The notes under the pieces are model-generated. The model had not been told where the DNA came from, searched no databases, and was given only the letters and a program-made list of their open reading frames with translations. A program made the position numbers and the translations under genes. From assembly GCF_032062135.1 (NCBI RefSeq), contig NC_092861.1, forward strand, positions 117,437,365-117,501,364: a stretch of 64,000 nucleotides of DNA, in the 5' to 3' direction. This DNA comes from Pyxicephalus adspersus (taxonomy: Eukaryota > Chordata > Amphibia > Anura > Pyxicephalidae). Of the stretch, positions 47,906 through 58,300 are shown in pieces; within the stretch, counting starts at the first letter, position 1, and every line of letters starts with the position of its first letter.

Positions 47906-49477
47906 ATGTCTGCAGGATTCTTCCTTGTGGTTGTATGCTCACTATTTTCTCTTTTTACAGCTGAGATCTTAGTTGGTGCTCCTGAACCGATTGATCCCAA
48001 CAACCAGGGAGTCATAAATGCTGCCACCTTTGCTGTTAATAACTACAACGAGCAATCAAAGAAGGACTATGAATACAAGCTTGTGAAGGTTGTGTCAGCA
48101 AAACACCAGGTACAATCCCACATATGGTATTTAGCTTTGTTTTATGTTTCATAATAATAATATTAATATTGCTAGGAGGGCCTGAACTGGTAAAGCAACT
48201 CATCAATAAATTAAGCAGAAAATTCTTCAGTATGTTGCTTTAGTGCTGCTATATTGTTTCATTAGTTAAATGTTCTCAATATTACACCTGTAATGTGTGG
48301 GGGTCATCAGGAGGAACAAGTAAGAGCTGCAGGGGATTCAACAAAATTAAATCTTTTTACTTTTTTATATAGATTGAGAAAGAGTTAGAACTCTTACAAG
48401 GTATTTATTGCTGTCTGTTTCAACATTGGGGAATTTTTCTTTCCCATTGTCACCAAGGAAGTGATAAGAAATTCATATCGTGTTGCAAAGTTGCACTGCA
48501 GATAGCCCTCATAGACTAAAGCTGCGTACACACTGTCAATTTTTGTCGTTGGAAAGGATCTTTCACGATCCTTTCCAACGACAAGGGAGTGCACGATGCA
48601 TGAACGGTGCTGTACATACAGCACCGTTCATGCTCTATGGAGAGGGGAGGGGGAGAGCGACGGAGCGGCACCCTGCTGCGCGCTCTCCCCTTCACTTTCA
48701 TTACGATCGGCTGTCGTCCATCGTCCGTGGATCCGGCAGGTCGGTCGTCCGGACGATGGACGACACCGACTGTACACACGGCAGATTTTCGCCCGATAAT
48801 TGGCCAATGCCGATTATCGGGCGATAAAAATCTGACGTGTGTACGTAGCTTTAAGCTGAGCTGCCCATTTATATCCATGTGCAATGCACAACAACACACA
48901 ATGCAGTAAATAGCAATTCATCAGAAGCTTGTTCAATGGTCAACACCACAGATAAACCCGGGTACTTCGATACTGCTTTATCATTACTATTATTTACAGG
49001 TTATGATTTAAAAGCTGGCATTATGTTTAGATGTAGAATAGAGTTATATTCAGTACTTAACAATATCTATGTCAATGTTTTTTCAGATTGTTGCTGGAGT
49101 AATCTATTCAATAACTGCAGAAATTGGAAAAACAGACTGCAAGAAAGGCACCACAAGTGATGTACAATCCTGCAACCTGATTAAAGATTCACAGCTTGCT
49201 GAGGTCAGTAATACCTCTCCATCCTTCCAATTTATTGATTTTTAGCTTTGTTTTATGTTTCATAATAATAATATTAATGTTGCTAGGAGGGCCTGAACTG
49301 GAAAAGCATGTATATTTTTTAGTGTATTTTGTAGGTAGTATTTCTTTGTTGCACTTGCACAAAATGAATATTAATTATTCTTTTCTTTTACAGACCCTAT
49401 ACTGTTCATTTAGAGTACTGGTAGTCCCATGGGAACATGTGGAAACCGTCCAATCATCCTATTGCGGGCCTCGCTAA
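47906..49477 (+). CDS. Type-2 (secreted) cystatin, complete three-exon gene, unit C
   Basis: Second intact inhibitor gene of the cluster. Exons 47906-48109, 49087-49203 and 49394-49477 encode a 134-residue precursor that differs from unit A at only two positions I can see: Ser21 to Ile beside the likely signal cleavage site, and the final residue (Arg, not His). It has the same signal peptide, LVG trunk, QIVAG loop split by intron 1, Pro-Trp loop and four Cys. Intron 1 is longer than in A (977 against 598 bp) because it contains a MITE (about 48521-48849) and a patch copied from intron 2 (48130-48192). Intron 2 is shorter (190 against 420 bp). It should be expressed and secreted like A. Upstream the unit is cut by an L1-type LINE whose 5' end abuts at about 47020. 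Confidence 0.93.
48521..48849. mobile_element. GGCTGCGTACA-family MITE in cystatin C intron 1
   Basis: Ends GCTGCGTACACAC and GTGTGTACGTAGC are inverted. The interior has a GGAAAGGATC.TTTCACGATCC hairpin and GC-rich palindromes. Unit A has the empty sequence CTCTAAAGCTGAGC at 30325-30340. The exact target duplication is blurred by AAAGCT/TTAAGCT at the borders. Confidence 0.8.
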
Positions 49478-49529
49478 TATGATCACCACAACTGAACTGA
49501 ATGTATATTTTAGCAACACTTCTAAGTGT

Positions 49530-49535
49530 AATAAA
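49530..49535 (+). terminator. Polyadenylation signal of cystatin C
   Basis: AATAAA 53 bp after the stop codon, in the conserved 3' UTR context. Confidence 0.8.
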
Positions 49536-50183
49536 CTTCAAAGATCTGTTTCACCAATATTACTGTGTTTTGTATCTTACTGTGTCAGAGTCAACCTGAG
49601 TCCATTCATTAGACAAATAAAATAATAAAAGTATAAGTGCGCTACTTTGGAAATAAAAAATGTCTTAACAATAAACAAAAACTCCAAATACTTTCAAATT
49701 TCTTAAAATGTATAATGTATCCGACAGTATTACAAAGATAAAATTATGCTAAGGATTTCTCTGAGCTAGATCAGAGTTACCATTAAAGTATTTATCACTC
49801 CCATGTCTCTGGCTGTGCACCACTGGTATGGATGACAGTGATAAACAAGTAAAAGGTTTCCATTGAAAAAATGTACTCAGTAGTATAGTAATGTAGACAG
49901 CTTCAAATCTGTTAACATGGATAATGCTAATGTAAATCTTAGTTCCAATATAGGCCTCAAAGCAGTGGCGGAAAAAGCCAAGAGCAGGTCCCTGTGCACA
50001 AATAATTTGGGGCAAGGGCCAGGTTTCTCACAAGGGTGCCATGTCCACTAGGGGTGGTATTAAAACTTTGGTATTTGGAACTGGAGTTTGCTGCTGGCAG
50101 AGCAGCTTCTTGTAACAGGAAGCACAAAGTGAAAGTGAATATACCAAGTTCAGATACAGTGCATTCATGACATCTGTATAGTA

Positions 50184-50497
50184 CACTGGTCGCCAACCTT
50201 TTTGGACCAGCAGACCACTAAATTTGCTGGCTCCGGACTGCGCATGCGCAGGTAGCCAGTTGTCACTCAAAGGGGAAGTAACTTTCCCTTTAGTGAGGTC
50301 ATGATGTCAGAACCCGCCCATTGTCCCATCGCATATCTGAGCCTGTGATGGGAGAGTTGACGGGCTGTGTGTGTGGCCTGGGATTTGTACGGGGGTTGTC
50401 GTCGGAGGCTCTAACTGGTGAACCCCGCTCAGGGATGCACCGGCCAGAGCCATGGACCACCAAAATTTTCTTGCGAACCATTGTTTGGTAACAACTG
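50184..50497. mobile_element. hAT-type MITE in unit C flank
   Basis: CACTGGTCGCCAACCTTTTT at the left, GGTAACAACTG at the right. Flanking octamers GTATAGTA and ATATAGAA fit the empty GTATAGAA of unit A (at about 31893). Confidence 0.75.
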
Positions 50498-50920
50498 ATA
50501 TAGAAGGTATCACTGGTCTCTTTTTATTCCATTTTCCCTGCTCTGGGCTCTCCCCTCTCGCTCATTTCCTCTGAAGCCTCTCTACCCCTCCATTATTTCA
50601 AATCTCTCTACCCTTTCCTTCCTTCTCTTTATTCCCCCTCCCTCCACTTTCTCTTCTCTCTTTTCCATCTCTCCCTTCCTCGCTCCTTCCTTTCCCCTTC
50701 CCTACGTCTGTATCTCCCATTTCACTCCTTCCCGCTCCCTGTGTTCCTCCCTTGTATCTTTCCCTCTCCCTCTCTTGGTGATCAGGTTAGTGATTTGTTA
50801 TATTTACCTATGATTTAAGAATTTTTTTCTTTTAAATGCTTGACCTGATGATACAAATGAATTAAGTAAACAATTATAAAAGAAAGCAAAGTGATTTTTC
50901 TATCTGTGGTTCCTTACACC

Positions 50921-51539
50921 AGTCCCAAAACAACTAGCGGGTCCTGTAGTCACATTGGGGGTCAGTGGATAAAAACAAAAGAAACAAATTATGCTTTTAC
51001 TTTGCTGGGATCCATGGGCTTGGCTCCATCAATCACCCCTCCCCCCAGATATGAAGTATTCAGCTTGTTTAAGGTAACGGCCAGATAAATTGTAGCCTAT
51101 AGGGGAAACTTTCTTTGGTTTGGTTTTAGATAGAGCTGGGAAAGGATTGAAGAGAAGTAGTACTCTAAACTGTACTGAATTCTCTTCTTTGTTACCCTGC
51201 TAGATGTAACCCAGCCAAAAACCTAGACCCAGTAACACTGACAGATTAGTAATGGTAACAATAAATGTATTTGAGGACGACAGGCTCTGAAAGGAAAAAT
51301 GAGTAATATGCAGTGATAAGACAACAATACTCAACAGCAAATATATATAAAAGATGTTCCCTTCTCCTAACACCCGTCAACAACTTCTCAGTTAGAGTTC
51401 CCAAACTCCTGAAGATATATTTTTTAATCCAAGGGTTGAAGATGAATGAGTCTTGCAATAAAACGTCCCAGAGTTCTAACAGTCTGATGACAAGATTAGT
51501 TCCATTAGAATATTGCAGTCAAAGTAGTATATTCAATCA
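50921..51539. other. Spacer between units C and D
   Basis: No gene or named repeat. Confidence 0.4.
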
Positions 51540-51830
51540 TTGAAAATGACCAGTGGCCTTCCACCACTCTGTAAGCAGTTGGAGATTTTTCCACAAGTAG
51601 TCGTCTCCATTGAAACAGACATTGTTACAGTGGACCTTCATGCAGGACACAGCATCCACAGCCCTATATACATATATCTTTTCTCCCCTCTCAAAACAAT
51701 GGGTGCTTTTCCTCACTCTCTGCCTGGGGAAGGCAGATCTTTCTTCTCCAACATAAAGTCAATCCCAATCATCTCCCTTTCACAGCTCACCAACAAGTCC
51801 AGTGTCTGCTCAGTGGTTCCTGGGTCTTAA

Positions 51831-52364
51831 TGGACCGGCTTTCTAAGCAGCAGGAAAGGTACAAACAGTAATATCATTTTTACCAGGGGCTACAAAAGTG
51901 CTATGTGTTTTGTAACCCGAGGTGATCATTTGTAATAGTCTTAGGTGGAAATCTATCACTAGTACATGGGCCCAAGAATAAAATACAGTGATTCAGAACA
52001 GCTACATTCTACAAACATATGTAAAAAGAATATATATTCCCCATAAAGTGGAAATGTACTCGGTGGTGAGCTTCTGCCATAATCAGCAAATGTGCACAGC
52101 ATACTTACCATGTATGACATAGATCTACCTGTGTGCAACCCCTTGCTGCAAAGACAAGTCCAGGACCCTGTCACCTCTGCATCCATCTTTGCCAGGAACT
52201 TCACAGTGGACTTCCAAGGGCACAGAGATCCTCTCTGGATATTGGATGGCCACTTAATATGTCATTTCTGCACATGCACAGGTTCAGTACTACTTTACAT
52301 GTGCAATGTGGAGCTTAAATATAAAACTAGAAGGAGTCATGGTTTTTCGCTTTTACAAAAAAAA
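51831..52364. other. Spacer inside unit D left flank
   Basis: No gene. 52050-52330 resembles the dispersed repeat at 15379 (CACAGCATACTT). Confidence 0.35.
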
Positions 52365-53574
52365 CATTGGATGTCTCTATTGTCAATAAGCAATACCTCC
52401 TGGTGAATTTTTGTTTTTTTTTATTTAATATAAAGAGTTTTTGTGACTTTGCATTCACTAAAGACTTTCAAAGTCATTCTTATATTATATTATCTGTTAT
52501 CAACACAATGATCTCACAGATGGCTGCACTTCAAAAGTACAGTTGCTAAATCAGCTGCTCCAATAGGTGGCCAATTGTTTCCTCATGTTAATAAATATTG
52601 CATAACCTCTGCTACATGGTCCTAATCCAAGAATATGAACAATGGAGTAAACAGAAGGTAAAAACTAGGTGTAAGGTTCTTAGTTAATGAACATTGCTTT
52701 ACCCAGGAACCATTCCCTAAATCTTTCTCTGTAGTCTTTGTCCGTTGACAAGACCCACTTGGCTTTAGGGGGCCTAGCACATGGTTGCCTTCAAGACTTA
52801 AGTGTGCCATGGATGTGGCTAGAGAGGGGCAAAAACTGACAGTTAACCAGGGAACTTCCCTAATGGATAGGGTCAGGTGAAAGGACAAGGATCTGTGAAG
52901 AAACCAAGAGTCAAATGGTGAGATATGAGGCAAAAGGTCATATGTGTGTAACAGGGTCACTTTAGGAGTTCAGGGTTTACATTTTAAATATTTCTGGAAC
53001 TGAGTTATCCACAGACAAAAATGGTTGATTGTCTGTTGCTGCATAGATGGTACCTGCTTTGATGCATCACTTATGAAGCCTCTTCATATAGTTAAAGAAC
53101 AGAGACCTGGGGAGATTTTGGGGCCCCTGGAACATTGCATGCTGATAGAGGGGGATCAGGGCAGTTGGCACTGAGGACCTCTGAGACCTGGCTAGGTTTG
53201 AGATTTCATCCATTAGGACAAGAATCTGCAGGAGCATTCATTTTTAGGACTGGGACATTGGGGATAAGGTCATTCTAGAATGAATATTCTATTACCCTTT
53301 GCTGTATGTAAATGACAAATTGTGTTGGGACTTTTTTATACTGCAGGTAAGTGCTCTGTGTTCTTTGTTGTTCTGACCCTCCATCATTTGTGTGTTATAT
53401 TCTACAATAAAACTTTAAAAAGGACAGATCTGCGAGCCAAAGTGAGTTTTGTAGTCACCATGCCAGGAAAGACCCAGGTACAACAGGAAGAAACAGGGGA
53501 GAGAGCTACATATAGACTGGCAAATAAAAAATAACCAGCACTCATTCCTCTTCCTACCATGTGTGGGTGTATAA

Positions 53575-53745
53575 CAGGGGTGTCAAACTCAAATACACAA
53601 TGGGCCAAAATGAAATATTAGGATAAAGTCGCGGGCCAACCTTGATATTTATTGAAAAAATTTCTACAATTGAGGAAGGTCACTAATAATTGTCAACAGA
53701 GGAGGGGTTTGGCCCGCACGCGTGGGCCTGAGTTTGACACTACTG
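53575..53745. mobile_element. hAT-type MITE in unit D flank, 171 bp
   Basis: CAGGGGTGTCAAACTCAAAT at the left, GAGTTTGACACTACTG at the right, flanked by GTGTATAA and GTGTATAC. Units A and C have the empty site (GTGCATAC). A left-truncated copy of the same insertion is in unit E at 63762-63905. Confidence 0.85.
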
Positions 53746-54111
53746 GTGTATACTGATTGGTTGTGAAGATGACTCTGTCACATGGGGATGGAGAATAGAT
53801 CCTTTGCTTTGTGTAAAGCAGATAATTCTTCAGTATGTTGCTTTAGTGCTGCTATATTGTTTCACTAGTTAAATGTTCTAAATATTACACCTGTAATGTG
53901 TGGGGTCATCAGGAAGAACAAGTAAGAGCTGTGGGGAGACCCAAGAAAGTTAAATCTTTTTATCCTTTTAATCCACAGATACACACAGTTACTTCAATAC
54001 TGCCTAATATTTTATACACATTATGATTTAAAAGCTTGCATTATGTTTAGATGCAAAATAGAGTTATATTCAGTACTTAACAATAACTATGTCAATAATG
54101 TTTTTTTTCAG

Positions 54112-54744
54112 ATTGTTGCTGGAGTAATCTATTCAATAACTGCAGAAATTGGAAAGACAGACTGCAAGAAAGGCACCACAAGTGATGTACAATCCTGCAA
54201 CCTGATTAAAGATTCACAGCTTGCTGAGGTCAGTAATACCCCTCCATCCTTCCAATTTATTAACAATATCATTATTGTTATTATTATTATTATTATTATT
54301 AATAATAGTAATAATAATAATAATAATAATATTAATAATAATAATGTTGCTATGAGGGCCTGAACGGGAAAAGCATGTAGATTTTTTAGTGTTTTTTGTA
54401 AGTAATATTTCTTTAGTGCACTTGCACTAAATGAATAATAGAAGCTTATATGTCACTGCTATGTAAGAAAAAGCTTTTCTGTCACTCCCAATAGTCATTT
54501 AGGACATTAAGGGGTCCCGGCTGACTTTGTAGTAATAGAGAAACATTTTGTATTATATTTCAGCATGTGTTTTGTGTTTTTTACAATAAGATTGATAATC
54601 ACTATGGCTAACAAGTAGGACCAACAGTAATATAAGACTAATTATTATTTTCTTTTACAGACCCTATACTGTTCATTTAGAGTACTGGTAGTCCCATGGG
54701 AACATGTGGAAACCGTCCAATCATCCTATTGCGGGCCTCGCTAA
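54112..54744 (+). pseudogene. Cystatin copy lacking promoter and exon 1, unit D
   Basis: Exon 2 (54112-54228) and exon 3 (54661-54744) are intact in frame, splice sites and all key residues. Exon 2 differs from A by one silent change (AAA to AAG). The promoter and exon 1 are missing: at about 53812-53822 the upstream flank sequence TTTGTGTAA runs straight into intron 1 sequence GCAGATAATTC. In unit A these two points lie about 830 bp apart, on either side of promoter and exon 1, and both carry TAAGCA. Intron 2 holds an expanded ATT/AAT run. This is a pseudogene unless an unseen upstream exon supplies a start. Confidence 0.85.
54270..54345. repeat. (ATT)n/(AAT)n microsatellite in cystatin D intron 2
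   Basis: An ATT run followed by an AAT run. Much shorter in units A, B and C at the same place, so it is an in-situ expansion. Confidence 0.9.
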
Positions 54745-54797
54745 AATGATCAACAACAACTCAAATTAATGTATATTTTAGCAACACTTCTAAATGT

Positions 54798-54803
54798 AAT
54801 AAA
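54798..54803 (+). terminator. Polyadenylation signal, unit D copy
   Basis: AATAAA in the conserved position after exon 3. Confidence 0.7.
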
Positions 54804-55619
54804 CTACGAGTATTTTTTTCACTAATCTTACTGTGTTCTGTGTCTTGCTGTGTCAGTCATATTGATAACTTGTCCATTCATTAGACATTAAAATATTAAA
54901 AGTAAAAGTGCGCTACTTTGGTAAAAAAAAAATAATGTCTTAACAATGAACAAAAACCCACAAATACTTTCATATTTCCCAAATGTATCTTTTATCTGAC
55001 AGTATTACAAAGATGAAATCACACTAAGGATTTTTCTTGACTAGATTAGAGTTACCATTAAGGTGTATGTGACTCCCACGTCTCTGGCTGTGCACCACTG
55101 GTATGGATGACAGTGATAAACAAGTAAAAGGTTTCCATAGACATAATGTACCCAGTCGTGGAGTAATGTAGACAGCTACAAATCTGTTAATGCTCACCTA
55201 TATTGTAAATTTTGGCAACAATGGAGGCCTTAAAGCAGTGGTGGAAGTAGCCAAGCAAGGGTCCCTGTGGACAAATAACCTGGGGCAAGGGCCAGGTTTC
55301 TCACAATGGCACCATGTCGACTAGGGGTGGTATTAAAACATCTTTATTTGGAACTGGAGCTGGTAGACCAGCTCTTCTGTAACTGGAAGCACAAATTTAA
55401 AGTGAAAGTGATTATACCAGGGTCAGATATAGTGCAGTAATGACATCTGTATAGAAGGTCTCACTTGTCTCTTTCCATTCCATTTTCCTTGCCCTGTGCT
55501 CTCCCCTCTCCCTCCTTTCCTCTGGACCCCCTCTCCCCCTCATTCTATATTTATCCTTTTCCTTCTCCCTACCCCCCCCCCTTTCTCTTTTTTTCCCTTG
55601 ACTGTGGCAAAACATAGTT

Positions 55620-57900
55620 CAGCAGACTTGCATCCTGCACACGATACAAAACCCCTGAATCCCCCCCCCCCCCCCCCCCTTATTACCCTACTCACAACTT
55701 TAATACCTAACCCCTACCCAAGTAAAGACCACACCATATGTTGGTTAAATGGCCCGTAGGCCTTTTTTTTAACAAAATATTAACTAAATACCTTTATAAA
55801 CAATATAAAACAACATAAATACAATCAATTATCAACAAAATAATATACACGTAATAACTTTAAAATTAAGTACCAATTAAACAATAACAATACCAGATTC
55901 AATAACAATACAGATTCCCCAATTTAGCTTACTAGTTACTGGTACTCCAAGGCCACAAAATTATTTCTGTTTGGGGTCTGCACCTTAAAACACAATTGCT
56001 CCCAGCCGCCCATACTCCCAGCTCAAGAACAAATATTAACTTTTCTTTTCTGTGGAGACTCCCCCAAAACAATTTTACACCAAACCAGTAACCAAAAACC
56101 AGGGACCCTAAAACCATAATTTTTAACAACCAGCACACTCCCCTCGAGGACCTCAACCACCCACACTAATGACCAACCAAAACCCCCACACTGCCACCCA
56201 ATAACTCTACTAACAACAACAAGAGGGAGGGATGGTGGGAAAAACTCCCTGTTCGCTCTCTTTCTCCGAAATGGCTCTTACTTCCTCTTCCTGACCTCTT
56301 AACTCTTTCTGCCCCTCCTATACCTCCTCCTCCTTACTCCCCTCTCCCCATTTGGGTCCCTGAAACCATAATTATTAACAACCAGCACACTCCCCTTGAG
56401 GACCTCAACCGCCACAGCGCCATAAGCGAGACACCTCACGTTTGTGCAATCCTCCAGACCTGCAATGCCCGTTGAATCCTGTCCTGAAGGCCCAGGAACC
56501 AAAAATTTGTATCCACATCAGTCAAATGCACCCCATCGGACCTCAAATCTACAATCCTACCTATAATCCTGTCTCAACATCCAATTCCCTATGCCTCACC
56601 ACAAAACCCACATTTTCCAAACCACAAACCAATCCATGTCTTTATTTCACTTCTTACGGGCCCTACTCAAACATTCCACCAACGTGGCCCCTCTCCAATT
56701 CAACCTGCCCACCATATCGGACCACACCACTAGTAGATGCCTAAAGATCGTCTAAAGCCTCAAAAAATCCCAGTTAATGTCTCTGAACAACTCCAGCACC
56801 GGCCAATTCCCAAATCATTCTCACCAACATGTAAAACCAACACATAAGGCACCCGGTCCAACCTCACAAAGTGGTGAACTTCTGGCATGACTTTGCTCCA
56901 TTGCAAACCCGGAATACCGAGCCACCGAAGCAGACCTGTCGCTCGAGGGATGCCCAGCTGCCTTCCATGTGAACGAATAGCCACTCTCGGTGCACCCCTT
57001 GAAACGTAGGAATCACCTAAGATCCAAACCAATCCGGGGAAACCACCTGTAACAAAAACAACATTGACTATCTTTCCCAAGTTAATACCAAACAACTCCA
57101 AAAACCACTCACTTATTCCAACCGGAAAAAATCATGAACAAAACCACAACCTCCCTTAAACATAAACAGCCTAAACCCCACCCTGAAAATCCCAGATCGA
57201 CAACCCAAACATGCCCAACTGCCCTCACACCCCACAAGATGCGGGCAAATATACAGCCTAAAAAAAATGGACTCCGCCCAATGCTTTTAAATACATCATC
57301 CCCAAACCCCCACCGGGCCGCCTCCATGGCCGCTCCTATTATAATAAAAGACATGAAAACTTTTCATTCAAACCTTCCGCCTTTAAACATTTGCCAAAAT
57401 CTGGTACCTTGACAGCCCGCCCATCTTCATGAATAAATAGCAGGCCCTCTCCCCCCAGCCGTACCTTCAAAAATTCCCCCAAAGTCTCCAAAGGGTAGGC
57501 CACTCCCCCATCCACCTTTACTAATTACACAAAAAAAAACCCTGCCCAATTGATCTGTTTTTGACCTGGCACTCCATAAATTTACTCTTTTCCTTCACCA
57601 ATCCACCTCCTGCGCTTGTAACCCCCCGGGCGATTAGTCGTGGGCTCACCAAAGAATGCTATCACACCAAAGAACGCTATCACAAAGGCTGCCCTAAACA
57701 GAAATGCTTCATACCCAGATGCACAAACCGTATCCAACCTCCCCAAGACTGCCCTCAAATTAGAAAATGATATGCAACCCCCACTGCGTCAGTGAAAGGC
57801 TCCAGCTTTGCACCAACTACCAGTCCTTTCATCCAAACCGACAGCTCGTTGTATTCCTCTAGAAATTACTGCCAAATCAGCTCTTTATTCAACTAAATAA
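55620..57900 (-). mobile_element. DIRS-like retroelement, hydrolase-bearing part
   Basis: GC-richer block with a series of minus-strand frames. Includes a local duplication (ACAACCAGCACACTCCCC at about 56128 and 56381). The element is inserted in the pyrimidine tract of unit D, and unit C is empty at this place. No transposon ends identified. Confidence 0.6.
56760..57354 (-). pseudogene. SGNH-hydrolase-like ORF of a DIRS-like retroelement
   Basis: Frames 57354-57109 and 57101-56760. The second shows LVWILGDSYVSRGAPR (GDS block), a RWLGIPGLQW segment and VLVLHVGENDLG (the GxND block), the order of an SGNH esterase domain. Such a domain is carried by DIRS-type retroelements of frogs and fish (established from the family, not tested here). 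The third catalytic block (DxxH) is not seen, and a frame break lies between the two frames. Confidence 0.6.
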
Positions 57901-58019
57901 AATGCATCGGGCGCTGCGCTCCTGCTGTAGGTGCAGCCAAACTTCTAGCAAACATCTATCTCAGTTCCTTCAGCTGCATCTTTTTTCTCGCACCTGCTCG
58001 TACTACTTTGTCCACCAAC
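57901..58019. other. Junction region
   Basis: Nothing recognised beyond DIRS-like GC-rich sequence. Confidence 0.3.
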
Positions 58020-58300
58020 CCGCGCAACTTAGCTTACGGCAACCTACACTTGTCCATCATCCGAATGATCGTCCTGGCGGATCCACAAATGATGGACGAC
58101 GAACGATCTAAATGGAAGTGAAGGGGGAGAGCGCACAGTGGGGTGCCGCTATGTTGTTCTTCCCCTCCCCTCTCCATAGAACAGAACGGTGCTGTATGTA
58201 CAGCACTCGTTCATACATCGTGTAGTCGTTTGTCGTTGAAAAGGATCGTGAAAGATCCTTTCCAATGACAATTATTGCACGTGTGTATGTAGCCTATCTC
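58020..58300. mobile_element. GGCTGCGTACA-family MITE
   Basis: Inverted relative to 48521: TGGACGACGAACGATC, GGGGGAGAGCGC, ACGGTGCTGTATGTACAGCA, TTGTCGTTGAAAAGGATCGT and ACGTGTGTATGTAGCC. The far end is eroded. Confidence 0.7.

Larger units (their letters stand above)
47030..50920 (+). repeat. Cystatin segmental repeat, unit C
   Basis: Starts at GGGACTTTTTTATACTGCAG (47028 on), directly after the LINE 5' end. The flank before that is missing. The right flank is collinear with unit A to about 50920, without the DIRS-like insertion seen in A and D, so C shows the empty state of that site. Confidence 0.7.

Noticed and set aside
48594..48909. Frames of 100-127 codons on both strands in cystatin C intron 1
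   Set aside because: They lie inside a palindromic MITE with inverted ends. The empty site in unit A shows it is an insertion, not an exon.
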